A stretch of DNA of 7,266 nucleotides from Dehalococcoidia bacterium (GTDB lineage Bacteria; Chloroflexota; Dehalococcoidia; GIF9; AB-539-J10): the NCBI GenBank assembly GCA_030621105.1, contig JAUXIH010000049.1, positions 1-7,266 on the forward strand, in the 5' to 3' direction. The notes under the pieces were generated by a model. The model was not told the DNA's origin, did not search any database, and saw only the letters and a program-made list of their open reading frames with translations. Below are positions 1-5,519 of this stretch, one piece after another. The position numbers and the translations under genes are program-made. How positions within the stretch are numbered: the first letter of the stretch is position 1; each line of letters opens with the position of its first letter.

Positions 1-240
1 CATGCTGACAACGGCATTAGCCCCCTGCTTCTCGGCATCTTCCACCATTCGCTGAAGAGATTGCTCCCGGGACTCCGCCATCATCTTGGTGTATTCAGTT
101 ATCTCACCACCCACCACCCCTCGTAGCCCGGCCATAATATCCTTGCCAACATGCCTGGCCCTGATCGTATTACCCTTGACCAGGCCTATGGTCCTGACAA
201 CCTTCTTTCCCTCTACCTTGTCTGAAGTAGTAATAATCAC
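1..240 (-). CDS. YbjQ/UPF0145 (DUF74) family protein, 3' end beyond window
   Basis: The visible 80 codons begin with GTG at 238-240 and run off the left edge, so the C-terminus is missing. The translation starts VIITTSDKVEGKKVVRTIG, continues with a VKGNTIRARHVGKDIMAG segment and a GGEITEY step, and reaches a helix rich in charged residues ending EKQGANAVVSM. This order (opening beta strand, GxVxGxxVRxRHVGRDIxAGLR-like core, GGE, then DAxxxGANAVV) is characteristic of the YbjQ family, small soluble proteins of about 105 residues that assemble as pentamers. They are annotated as putative heavy-metal-binding, but their role is not established. Its start codon overlaps the stop of the upstream membrane-protein gene as GTGA, which implies translational coupling. 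Family assignment is secure; function is not. Confidence 0.85.
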   Translation of the reverse strand, partial: MIITTSDKVEGKKVVRTIGLVKGNTIRARHVGKDIMAGLRGVVGGEITEYTKMMAESREQSLQRMVEDAEKQGANAVVSM

Positions 241-452
241 TTTTCTACCTCCTTGAAATCCCCTTTCTTGGACTTGTCCAGCCTGTCCTTAATGGCTATC
301 CCAATAAGAACCAGTACCCCGGCCCCAATGGCACCCGAGGCTATCCTGACAAGCAGCGGAATATCAGCCTGCGTAAAGAAATCCTTAATCCCCCAGATGG
401 CTAAAGCCAATACGCCCAGCCCAATCAGAACTAAAGCTACTTTCTGCCCCAT
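237..452 (-). CDS. Small two-helix membrane protein, unknown function
   Basis: This 71-residue protein has two predicted membrane segments, roughly residues 4-21 (VALVLIGLGVLALAIWGI) and 33-54. They are separated by a short polar loop (KDFFTQAD) and followed by a strongly charged tail (KDRLDKSKKGDFKEVEK). By the positive-inside rule the lysine-rich tail should be cytoplasmic. The start ATG at 450-452 is preceded at close spacing by AGGAGGTGA (minus strand, about 457-465), one of the best ribosome binding sites in the window. Its stop overlaps the GTG start of the YbjQ-family gene, so the two are almost certainly co-translated. I do not recognise a named family. A membrane partner or anchor for the YbjQ-like protein is only an inference from coupling. 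Confidence 0.8.
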   Translation of the reverse strand: MGQKVALVLIGLGVLALAIWGIKDFFTQADIPLLVRIASGAIGAGVLVLIGIAIKDRLDKSKKGDFKEVEK

Positions 453-511
453 GACTCACCTCCTGCCAACCATCGTCTATACCCCCACACCATCCCAACC
501 CGGTAATGGGA

Positions 512-541
512 ACTCTAGGCAACCAGGGCTGCCCGTGTCAA
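512..541 (-). promoter_or_regulatory. Candidate sigma70 promoter for the membrane-protein/ybjQ-like operon
   Basis: On the minus strand a perfect -35 box TTGACA (541-536) is followed by an 18-base spacer and TAGAGT (517-512), a 4/6 match to TATAAT that keeps the key TAxxxT positions. Transcription would start near 505, giving a leader of about 50 bases that contains the strong AGGAGGTGA site. Confidence 0.45.
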
Positions 542-661
542 ACATCCGCAGCCTAAGATATACCTCTTCTACTGCATCTTACGTCCAACTACAGAAACAG
601 GCAAGTATTAGATTTTCGAGGTACTGCTATATTTCCGACACCAGCATGTGAGGAGGCCGCC

Positions 662-709
662 ATGTTAAAATCATCCCTGCAGGCATTGTGCCTTAACCGA
701 ACTGGATAG
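662..709 (+). CDS. Possible 15-codon leader ORF upstream of nitroreductase
   Basis: ATG at 662 is preceded by a perfect AGGAGG (651-656) with 5-base spacing and opens the short frame MLKSSLQALCLNRTG, ending TAG at 707-709. That stop codon overlaps the AGGAGG (708-713) that serves the nitroreductase start at 722. Ribosomes ending on the short ORF would therefore stop on top of the next ribosome binding site, an arrangement suited to coupling or to a regulatory leader peptide. The peptide has no recognisable family, no run of one amino acid typical of attenuators, and no visible alternative hairpins. The perfect site and stop/SD overlap are seen; translation and regulation are inferred. It could be chance. 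Confidence 0.35.
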   Translation: MLKSSLQALCLNRTG

Positions 710-721
710 GAGGATATTTGA

Positions 722-1390
722 ATGGAACTCATAGAAGCAATAAACTCAAGAAAGAGCATCAGGGGTTATAAGCCAACTCCTGTGCCTAAAGAAACCCTGG
801 CCCAGGTTCTAGAGACATCCTTGCGCTCTCCTTCAGCCATGAACCTCCAGCCATGGAAATTTACCATATTGGGCGGCAAAGTGATGGAGGAGTTAAAGGA
901 GGCCTTGCAAGAGAAAGTACTGGCAGGAGAGGAAGGCCTTCCCGACTTTGCTCCCTCCCCTCGCTTATCGGGGTCTTACAGAGAGCGGCAGGTGGAGCTG
1001 GCAAAGGGCCTGTTCCAGCTCATGGGCATCGCTCGAGAGGACAAGAAAAAGAGGCAGGAATGGACATTAAAGATGACTCGCTTCTGGGATGCCCCCAATG
1101 CCATAATTATCAGCCTTGATGAGGAAGTCAACAGCTTCCTGTCCATATTCAGCCTGGGCATTATCGCTCAAACCATTGCACTGGCAGCAACAAACCTTGG
1201 CCTGGGCACATGCATAGAACATGATGCGGTGTATTTCCCTGCGGTGATAAGGCAGATCGCTGGCATCCCCGAATCCCAGAAGATCGCCATGGGAATATCT
1301 ATCGGATACCCGGATTGGGACTTCCCGGCAAACAAACTGGAAAGCACCCGGGAGCAACTCTCTGATGTAGCTGCCTGGCGCGGGGTATAG
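722..1390 (+). CDS. Nitroreductase-family flavoprotein (FMN, NAD(P)H-dependent)
   Basis: The 222-residue protein opens MELIEAINSRKSIRGYKPTPVP, the usual nitroreductase start in which R10, S12 and R14 (RKSIR) contact the FMN phosphate. It then has the SPSAMNLQPW segment (residues 36-45), equivalent to the SPSxxNxQPW FMN-binding motif. Later come a GLGTCIEH stretch and the C-terminal IGYPDWDFPANK segment found in most family members. Length is normal for a single-domain homodimeric enzyme. Such proteins reduce nitroaromatics, quinones or other flavin-accessible substrates with NAD(P)H in the cytoplasm; the physiological substrate cannot be read from sequence. An AGGAGG at 708-713, 8 bases before ATG, supports the start. 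No convincing -35/-10 pair was found upstream. GC is high (36/60 in the line 901-960), unlike the genes that follow. Confidence 0.92.
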   Translation: MELIEAINSRKSIRGYKPTPVPKETLAQVLETSLRSPSAMNLQPWKFTILGGKVMEELKEALQEKVLAGEEGLPDFAPSPRLSGSYRERQVELAKGLFQLMGIAREDKKKRQEWTLKMTRFWDAPNAIIISLDEEVNSFLSIFSLGIIAQTIALAATNLGLGTCIEHDAVYFPAVIRQIAGIPESQKIAMGISIGYPDWDFPANKLESTREQLSDVAAWRGV

Positions 1391-1430
1391 GAAACAGCGG
1401 CACGTCCAACTGGCTGAACATCAGCCAAGA

Positions 1431-1457
1431 ACCTGTTATGGAACACAAGGCCTCTCA
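1431..1457 (+). repeat. 27-bp direct repeat, copy 1 (left edge of AT-rich block)
   Basis: This sequence matches 4796-4822 at 23 of 27 positions in the same orientation. The core reads GTTATGGA[A/T]CACAAG followed by [G/A]CCTCT. It lies 40 bases after the nitroreductase stop, and the second copy lies about 85 bases upstream of the methyltransferase start. Together they bracket the whole DUF4238 and restriction-modification block. Confidence 0.6.
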
Positions 1458-1534
1458 CGATGGCCTGGTGATGTCAGAAGCTTGAGATACAGAACCATGA
1501 GCAGCTAGGGCGTCTGTGCCAAGCAGTCGCTGCA

Positions 1535-1563
1535 TTGACAAAAGCCTTACGCCATATTACTAT
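1535..1563 (+). promoter_or_regulatory. Consensus sigma70 promoter
   Basis: A perfect -35 TTGACA (1535-1540), a 17-base spacer and -10 TACTAT (1558-1563, 4/6 with the TAxxAT positions kept) form one of the best promoters in the window. Initiation is expected near 1570, only about 30 bases before the hairpin of an intrinsic terminator. Confidence 0.5.
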
Positions 1564-1569
1564 CACAAT

Positions 1570-1624
1570 AACTCATCTGCCACGAGTAGAAGGAGTACTT
1601 AAGCCGTCTGAAAAGGCGGTTTTT
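1570..1624 (+). ncRNA. Candidate small RNA or attenuated leader, about 55 nt
   Basis: The interval from the predicted start of the 1535-1563 promoter to the U-tract of the terminator would give a transcript of roughly 55-60 nt. It contains no ATG. It has a short ACTC/GAGT stem near the 5' end (about 1571-1587), an unpaired AGAAGGAGTAC stretch that resembles a ribosome binding site but has no start codon after it, and the terminator hairpin. It may be an independent small RNA of the island, or a leader in which termination controls read-through to the DUF4238 gene 170 bases on. I recognise no riboswitch or known RNA family. Confidence 0.35.
1601..1624 (+). terminator. Intrinsic (rho-independent) terminator
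   Basis: AAGCCGTC (1601-1608) pairs with GGCGGTTT (1615-1622) around a TGAAAA loop. The eight pairs include two G-U wobbles, and the stem runs into TTTTT (1620-1624) and then GCATTTTG. It could end the nitroreductase transcript, 210 bases after its stop, or the short transcript from the promoter at 1535. Confidence 0.65.
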
Positions 1625-1796
1625 GCATTTTGTAGTATCCCTTCTCATCTTTCCATTGTTTGTCTCCCATTGGCACATATTACACTTGGGGATGAGAGGA
1701 GCATGTCCCAGAAGATGTGGCAACTCAGTAGTTGAAGATAATAATTAATTGTTCAATCTTGTATTCAGAAGAGAAGAGTCCTAAAATCACTTCAAA

Positions 1797-2696
1797 ATGG
1801 GAAGTCAAGGGCAGCACACAATTCCAAGATTTTATTTAAACCGTTTCCTTAACCCTGGCTGGGCATATCGGCGCGGTGCACTGAAACCTCGGCGTGCAAG
1901 AGATCCTAACAGAATTTCCGTCCGCAGAGATTATTACGGCCGCTCTGAAGTCAAACGACACAAGGCCCTAGATGAAATCAATAAGTTGGCAGAGAACGAA
2001 GGAGCTCTTGCTTTGAAAAACCTAATTAGTAATTATACGACTCTAACTAGTTACGATTGGATAGCATTATCATACCTCTTTGCCAACTTTGCGGTTAGGA
2101 ATCCGGCTGCTATTGATACAATGAGAACTGTTTTCTCATCTGCTGCTCAGCAAGTTAAGGAAATGGCACATAAAATGATAGAGGCGTATGAGAAAGCCAA
2201 AGAGGAAGGGAAAGATCTATCGGGTTTTTCAGAACCAACTTTAGGTGATTCTCCAAGTTATTCCCTGGATGAGATTAATAGTTGGGCCGCTGAACTAAAA
2301 ACCAGTAATGGGAATCTTGTTGTAGCTGCTGATATGTTCAGCGCTATGGAAGATATTGCTAAGTGCATTCAACGGATGAGCTATCTAATCTTGGAGGCAC
2401 CTGCTGGTCTTTTTTTTGTGACTTGTGATAGACCATTAATTCTTTACAGTCAAAGGACGAGATCTACTGTGGGAGCCGGATGGGGTAACACAGACGCATT
2501 AGCAAGAATTCCGCTGAGTCCTAAATATCTGCTTGTAATATTTTACCATACTCCTAAAGCAATATATGAAAAGCGAATCACGGCTAGCGATGTTCATTTA
2601 GAAAATATTAATACGATGAAGTTTGCTGTGGATGAAGTATATAGTCCTCATAAATATAGGGAAGCTGAAGCTTGGATGTGCCAAGCTGGGCAGTAA
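1797..2696 (+). CDS. DUF4238-domain protein, possible defence-associated accessory gene
   Basis: The 299-residue protein starts MGSQGQHTIPRFYLNRF. This matches the hallmark DUF4238 opening (QHxxPxxYLRxF; H7, P10, Y13, L14 and F17 here). It later has FFVTCDRPL (206-214), equivalent to the family's FIxSDxPV step, and RIPLSPKYLLVIF (about 236-248), the PLSPxxxL step. DUF4238 spans the full length; its biochemistry is unknown. The middle (about 115-170) is helical and charged. TAA lies in frame five codons before ATG, so this is the first usable ATG, but no ribosome binding site precedes it. The gene is AT-rich like its restriction-modification neighbours and its stop abuts theirs, with no spacer. 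A role in defence is inferred from context only. A run of eight T (2410-2417) lies within codons L205-F207. Confidence 0.8.
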   Translation: MGSQGQHTIPRFYLNRFLNPGWAYRRGALKPRRARDPNRISVRRDYYGRSEVKRHKALDEINKLAENEGALALKNLISNYTTLTSYDWIALSYLFANFAVRNPAAIDTMRTVFSSAAQQVKEMAHKMIEAYEKAKEEGKDLSGFSEPTLGDSPSYSLDEINSWAAELKTSNGNLVVAADMFSAMEDIAKCIQRMSYLILEAPAGLFFVTCDRPLILYSQRTRSTVGAGWGNTDALARIPLSPKYLLVIFYHTPKAIYEKRITASDVHLENINTMKFAVDEVYSPHKYREAEAWMCQAGQ

Positions 2697-2906
2697 TCAC
2701 AGGTACGCTGATTCAAATTTAACCTTCCCATAAACAAATTCCCCACCTGCTTTGGCTATAACTATTTTCCTGCCGTCCTTAAGATCTTCAACCTCGTATC
2801 CTAAATACCTTACGTTCTCCAAGAGGCTCCTGAATTCATCACGCGGTCTGTTTCTGATTTTGAGCTTTTTAAGATCTACTTCGTGTGTATATACGTTTCT
2901 CTTCAA
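2697..2906 (-). CDS. Hypothetical 69-residue protein, last gene of restriction-modification operon
   Basis: I do not recognise this protein. It is basic and charged, with a probable helix (RDEFRSLLENVRYLGY) followed by two short beta-like strands around a glycine turn (RKIVIAKAGGEFVYGKVKF). There is no helix-turn-helix, so it does not look like a controller protein. The start is uncertain: an upstream TTG at 2910-2912 would leave only one base after AGGTGAGG, whereas TTG at 2904-2906 (MKRNVYTHEV) has 7-base spacing and is preferred. It follows the endonuclease by 20 bases on the same strand, so co-transcription is likely. Its stop (2697-2699) directly touches the stop of the convergent DUF4238 gene. 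A role as restriction accessory or modulator is only a guess. Confidence 0.6.
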   Translation of the reverse strand: MKRNVYTHEVDLKKLKIRNRPRDEFRSLLENVRYLGYEVEDLKDGRKIVIAKAGGEFVYGKVKFESAYL

Positions 2907-2926
2907 ATGCAAACCTCACCTATAAT

Positions 2927-3838
2927 TCACAAGGTTAGTATTATTTTCCCAAGGATGCCTTTCCTCAGCAGGTGCGCGTTAATCACGTAGTCGATGTTCT
3001 CGACGCCAACGCGAAGAGGATTCCTCATTGCTTTCCAACCCCCTCCATCAGTTAGCCATACAAACTTCCACCCTGCTGAAGAGAGAACCTCACCTCTGTT
3101 TATATACGAACTAACAATTTCACTTGGTTTTGAACCTGTGCCTTCGTAGAAGTTAACTTCGATATTGGTGGCATTGCCCTTATTGATAACAACGTAATCG
3201 AACTTCCGGTTTCTTAACGTCGAAGGAATCAACACATTGTATTTCTTCTCTATGTATCCAAAAGTCTTCTGCTCAACACAAACAACGTCTGGATTACCAG
3301 CTAAGTCCTCTATAACTTCCTTTACCATCTTTTCCAAGAATAATCCGCTTCTGTTCTTCCTGGCATTCGTATCCAGACCAACTTCAACCCCAAGAAGGTA
3401 GTCTGTTGTAGACTCCATTTGACACAACATATCAAGGAGCCCTGTCTTCTGGGTGAATTGCACGACATGCTCTATTTCTTCAGCATCATAACTCTCCTTG
3501 GAGAAATCGAAAACCTCATATTCAACATCAGGTTCGATCGAGTTAAGCACTTTAATGATGCCATCCCGACAAGCAAGCAATATTGGAATAACCTTGACGA
3601 CTTCTGGATAACGTTCCAGCAATCTTCGAAAGTCAGCAACGGGACTAGGGCTGTTTTGCATGCTTTTTAAAAGCGCAATCTCGTATTTGAAAGTATCTCG
3701 ATTCTGAACAACTTTTGTCCAGTTGACAAAAAAATCATAAGTATGATTAGTCTCGATAAAGGTATCACATAAGGCTTCGCAGAGGCCATCAACACCTGAA
3801 ATACTGAGTTGACGCCTGTAAAACTTCAAATCTGCCAT
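2927..3838 (-). CDS. DpnII-family type II restriction endonuclease (GATC)
   Basis: The 303-residue protein matches the DpnII/MboI type of endonuclease, which cuts double-stranded DNA at unmethylated GATC. Key stretches are GLDTNARKNRSG (154-165), with E169 after it, and RKFDYVVINKG (211-221) followed by NIEVNFYEGTGSKPSE (225-240). D214 and the E227-V-N229 group are the probable PD-(D/E)XK-type catalytic residues, and the GSKPSEI end is the family's GGSKxxE signature. Length is normal (about 290). ATG at 3836-3838 has AAGGA 10 bases upstream, a moderate site. It lies 29 bases after the methyltransferase stop on the same strand, so the pair form one operon with the protective enzyme translated first. 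GATC specificity follows from family identity and the DpnA-like partner; it was not tested. Confidence 0.88.
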   Translation of the reverse strand: MADLKFYRRQLSISGVDGLCEALCDTFIETNHTYDFFVNWTKVVQNRDTFKYEIALLKSMQNSPSPVADFRRLLERYPEVVKVIPILLACRDGIIKVLNSIEPDVEYEVFDFSKESYDAEEIEHVVQFTQKTGLLDMLCQMESTTDYLLGVEVGLDTNARKNRSGLFLEKMVKEVIEDLAGNPDVVCVEQKTFGYIEKKYNVLIPSTLRNRKFDYVVINKGNATNIEVNFYEGTGSKPSEIVSSYINRGEVLSSAGWKFVWLTDGGGWKAMRNPLRVGVENIDYVINAHLLRKGILGKIILTL

Positions 3839-3867
3839 TTGGGCCGTGTCCTTAAGATATGCAAAGG

Positions 3868-4710
3868 CTAAGTCAACTTTGCAATTAATCTGGGATTGGT
3901 ACGAATGTTTTCCTCTTCTTCTTTAAGCCGATTGACTGACACCTCAAGAAAACCAACATCATTATCAATGCCAATAAATGACCTACCTTGCCTGATTGCT
4001 GCCACTCCCGTTGTTGAGGAACCAGTAAATGGGTCTAAAATTGCATCACCAGGGTCAGATGAAGCCAGAATAATTCGTTCAAGCAAAGCTATCGGCTTTT
4101 GTGTGGGGTGCTTTCCATATTTCTTCTCTTCCCTTGATGGAGTAATAATGGACCAGATATCCTGAGGTTGATCCTCAACCTCTATATCCATCCATAACGA
4201 CCGCATTTGCTTCCCTCCAGCAATTTGTTTCATAAGCTGATAGTTAAATTTATGCTTGCTCTCCTTTGATTTAGCAGCCCATATTACAGTTTCATGGCTG
4301 TGTGTGAAATACCGGCACGAAAGATTGGGAGAGGCATTTGGCTTGAACCAACATATCTCGTTTAACAATTTATAGCCCAATTGCTGCATGGCAAAACCAA
4401 TCGAGTAAATGTTGTGCAGGGTGCCGGAAACCCATATAGTACCATCATCCTTTAATACCCGACGACACGCCTTCAGCCACTCGGTAGTAAACGCATGGTC
4501 TGCCTCAGTGCCTTTAGACTTGTCCCATTCCCCCTTGTCCACAGAAACCATTCGGCCGGCATGACAAGTTATGCCACCGTTTGATAGGTTGTAAGGAGGG
4601 TCAGCGAAGATCACATCTATGGAGCGCTCGGACAAAGAGGGGAGAACGTCCAAGCAATCACCTTCATAAAGGGTTACTGTATTACTCTTATAAAAAACTC
4701 TGGCCACCAT
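3868..4710 (-). CDS. DpnA-like beta-class DNA adenine N6-methyltransferase
   Basis: The 280-residue enzyme has the beta-class motif order: catalytic motif IV DPPYNLSNGGI (37-47) first, then HPTQKP (201-206), and the AdoMet-binding motif I DPFTGSSTTG (226-235) near the C-terminus. Segments such as VSVDKGEWDK, LHNIYS, PNLSCRYFTHSHET and LLERIILAS closely resemble what I recall of DpnA (M.DpnIIB), the second GATC methylase of the DpnII system. It should transfer methyl from AdoMet to adenine N6 in GATC and protect host DNA from the downstream endonuclease. ATG at 4708-4710 follows AAGGGTGA, a moderate ribosome site. An alpha-class DpnM-type partner is not in this window, unlike classical DpnII loci, so this enzyme may have to protect double-stranded DNA alone. 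Confidence 0.9.
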   Translation of the reverse strand: MVARVFYKSNTVTLYEGDCLDVLPSLSERSIDVIFADPPYNLSNGGITCHAGRMVSVDKGEWDKSKGTEADHAFTTEWLKACRRVLKDDGTIWVSGTLHNIYSIGFAMQQLGYKLLNEICWFKPNASPNLSCRYFTHSHETVIWAAKSKESKHKFNYQLMKQIAGGKQMRSLWMDIEVEDQPQDIWSIITPSREEKKYGKHPTQKPIALLERIILASSDPGDAILDPFTGSSTTGVAAIRQGRSFIGIDNDVGFLEVSVNRLKEEEENIRTNPRLIAKLT

Positions 4711-4737
4711 TCACCCTTGGGCATTCTTTCTTCCCTA

Positions 4738-4785
4738 ATTATATCCCCTCCCGAGGTATAAAGATCAGCTACACAAACCATTATA
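4738..4785 (-). promoter_or_regulatory. Candidate -10 elements for restriction-modification operon
   Basis: Two perfect TATAAT hexamers occur on the minus strand upstream of the methyltransferase, at 4785-4780 and 4743-4738. Neither has a good -35 hexamer at 16-18 bases. The upstream one abuts the 27-bp repeat copy 2, so insertion may have replaced or removed its -35 region. At least one is probably used, but which cannot be decided by eye. Confidence 0.35.
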
Positions 4786-4795
4786 CAAAATAGTG

Positions 4796-4822
4796 ACCCG
4801 TTATGGATCACAAGACCTCTTA
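4796..4822 (+). repeat. 27-bp direct repeat, copy 2 (right edge of AT-rich block)
   Basis: This is the partner of 1431-1457, 23/27 identical in the same orientation. It carries GGATCAC where copy 1 has GGAACAC, so only this copy contains a GATC site. Base composition changes close to this point, from the AT-rich restriction block to the GC-richer epimerase region, which supports it as a boundary. Confidence 0.6.
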
Positions 4823-4855
4823 TCCCCCACCAAGCCTCCAGCGATAGCTAGCGGC

Positions 4856-4923
4856 TGTATTATTAAACGAAGTGCCTGTTTTGTTTAATAAGGTGAGAGC
4901 TTAGTAAACCGGTGTTTAATATG
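4856..4923 (+). repeat. Solitary copy A of the 68-bp Fic promoter/operator element
   Basis: This stretch matches 5578-5645 at 60 of 68 positions without gaps, including the TATTAT -10, the operator dyad (arms 4860-4871 and 4880-4891, with one mismatch at 4869), a second dyad, and the terminal ATG. No Fic gene follows: the ATG opens only MQAALGQSPAMTLPAGAPP and then TGA. At the position of the -35 it has CCTCCA (4835-4840) instead of TTGCCA, so the promoter is probably dead while the operator is nearly intact. Confidence 0.8.
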
Positions 4924-4948
4924 CAGGCGGCGCTAGGCCAGTCTCCTG

Positions 4949-5386
4949 CTATGACCCTTCCTGCAGGAGCTCCACCATGAGCTTGTTGGGTAACAGGAAG
5001 AAGGCAATCTTAGAGGGCTGGGTGTATTCCCGTTTGAAGCTGTTATCGATGCCGATGCAGTCCACCGGGGAACGAACCATTTGGAATCCCTTCTCCACCA
5101 GTTCCTTCCCGACTTCGTCGATATCGTCAACTCTAAAGCAGAAATGATGCACCCCACTCCCCCTCTTCTCTAAGAAGTTGGTTATGGGTGAGTCATCACC
5201 GAGCGGTTCAATCAGCTCAAAGTACACGTCCTGTCCCTTTTCAACAGAGATATAGACCTCCGAGACTTTTTGAATGGGTTCTGACTCGAGTTGCGTCATC
5301 TCGTCGAATCCCAGGGCACGGAATATCTCAGCAAACTCCGCAATGCTCGGGACAGCCATGCCAATATGATGCAATTTAAGTTTCAT
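4949..5386 (-). CDS. Methylmalonyl-CoA-epimerase-like VOC (glyoxalase) family protein
   Basis: The 145-residue protein is a typical VOC-fold enzyme with two beta-alpha-beta-beta-beta units. It reads LHHIGMAVPSI (5-15), YFELIEPLGDDSPITNFLEKRGSGVHHFCFRVDDI (55-89), and ends FFLLPNKLMVELLQ (129-142). The stretch ELxEPLGxDSPIxxFLEKRGxGxHHxxFxVDDI is the signature of methylmalonyl-CoA epimerases, which interconvert (R)- and (S)-methylmalonyl-CoA. Likely metal ligands are H7, H81 (or H80), E139 and a residue near E57. The start is set by GGAGG (minus strand, 5395-5391) four bases before ATG 5386-5384; a longer frame to 5545 has no such site and no homology. It has its own promoter. No mutase gene is nearby, so another VOC substrate is possible. 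It lies between two copies of a Fic operator element. Confidence 0.85.
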   Translation of the reverse strand: MKLKLHHIGMAVPSIAEFAEIFRALGFDEMTQLESEPIQKVSEVYISVEKGQDVYFELIEPLGDDSPITNFLEKRGSGVHHFCFRVDDIDEVGKELVEKGFQMVRSPVDCIGIDNSFKREYTQPSKIAFFLLPNKLMVELLQEGS

Positions 5387-5415
5387 GAATCCTCCGTAAT
5401 TGCGGGATAATCCTA

Positions 5416-5446
5416 ATGATAACCTCTCCAGGCCACCGCGTGTCAA
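5416..5446 (-). promoter_or_regulatory. Candidate sigma70 promoter of the epimerase-like gene
   Basis: On the minus strand a perfect TTGACA (5446-5441) is followed by TATCAT (5421-5416, 5/6) after a 19-base spacer, slightly long. Transcription would begin near 5408, giving a 20-25 base leader with the GGAGG site. Confidence 0.45.
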
Positions 5447-5519
5447 TAGAACAAGCCTTCGGAGGTAGCTATGGAGAAGGCGCAGGCTTTTCCTCCAGTT
5501 ATTGCTGGAGAGAGAGTGA

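Larger units (their letters stand above)
1391..1796. other. 406-base gene-free stretch between nitroreductase and DUF4238 gene
   Basis: No credible coding gene lies here; the longest frame (1535-1735, plus) has no ribosome binding site and low-complexity content. The stretch holds one copy of a 27-bp direct repeat (1431-1457), a consensus promoter (1535-1563), an intrinsic terminator (1601-1624), and then the transition to AT-rich sequence from about 1735. A short AGGCC/GGCCT inverted repeat lies at about 1448-1466, partly inside the direct repeat. No good promoter could be found for the DUF4238 gene in the last 60 bases. Confidence 0.6.
1431..4822. mobile_element. Putative acquired restriction-modification island bounded by direct repeats
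   Basis: The block between the two 27-bp repeats carries a DUF4238 gene, a DpnII-type restriction operon and a possible small RNA. Sampled lines inside are 38-45% GC (24/60 at 2041, 27/60 at 3361, 23/60 at 4201) against 60% at 901 and 57% at 6001. The flanking genes are housekeeping-like. No integrase or transposase is present, so the block is either a passenger moved in trans, or the repeats mark homologous exchange or are unrelated dispersed repeats. The repeats and base composition are seen; mobility is inferred. Confidence 0.45.

Noticed and set aside
628..633. TATATT as a -10 box for the nitroreductase gene
   Set aside because: No acceptable -35 hexamer lies 15-19 bases upstream, so the promoter of this gene is left unassigned.
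253..651. 132-codon plus-strand frame
   Set aside because: It is antisense to the small membrane-protein gene and then continues through its promoter region. Composition is low-complexity (Ser, Pro, Thr), with no ribosome site.
1535..1735. 66-codon plus-strand frame in the gene-free stretch
   Set aside because: It starts on the promoter, crosses the intrinsic terminator, and has no ribosome site or recognisable protein features.
4193..4206. Possible third copy of the 27-bp repeat (ATCCATAACG, reverse orientation)
   Set aside because: Only ten bases match and they lie within conserved methyltransferase coding sequence, so coincidence is likely.
4943..4969. CTCCTGC/GCAGGAG inverted repeat spanning the epimerase stop codon, considered as a terminator
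   Set aside because: The 7-bp stem has a 13-base loop and no T-run in the direction of transcription, and half of it is coding sequence.
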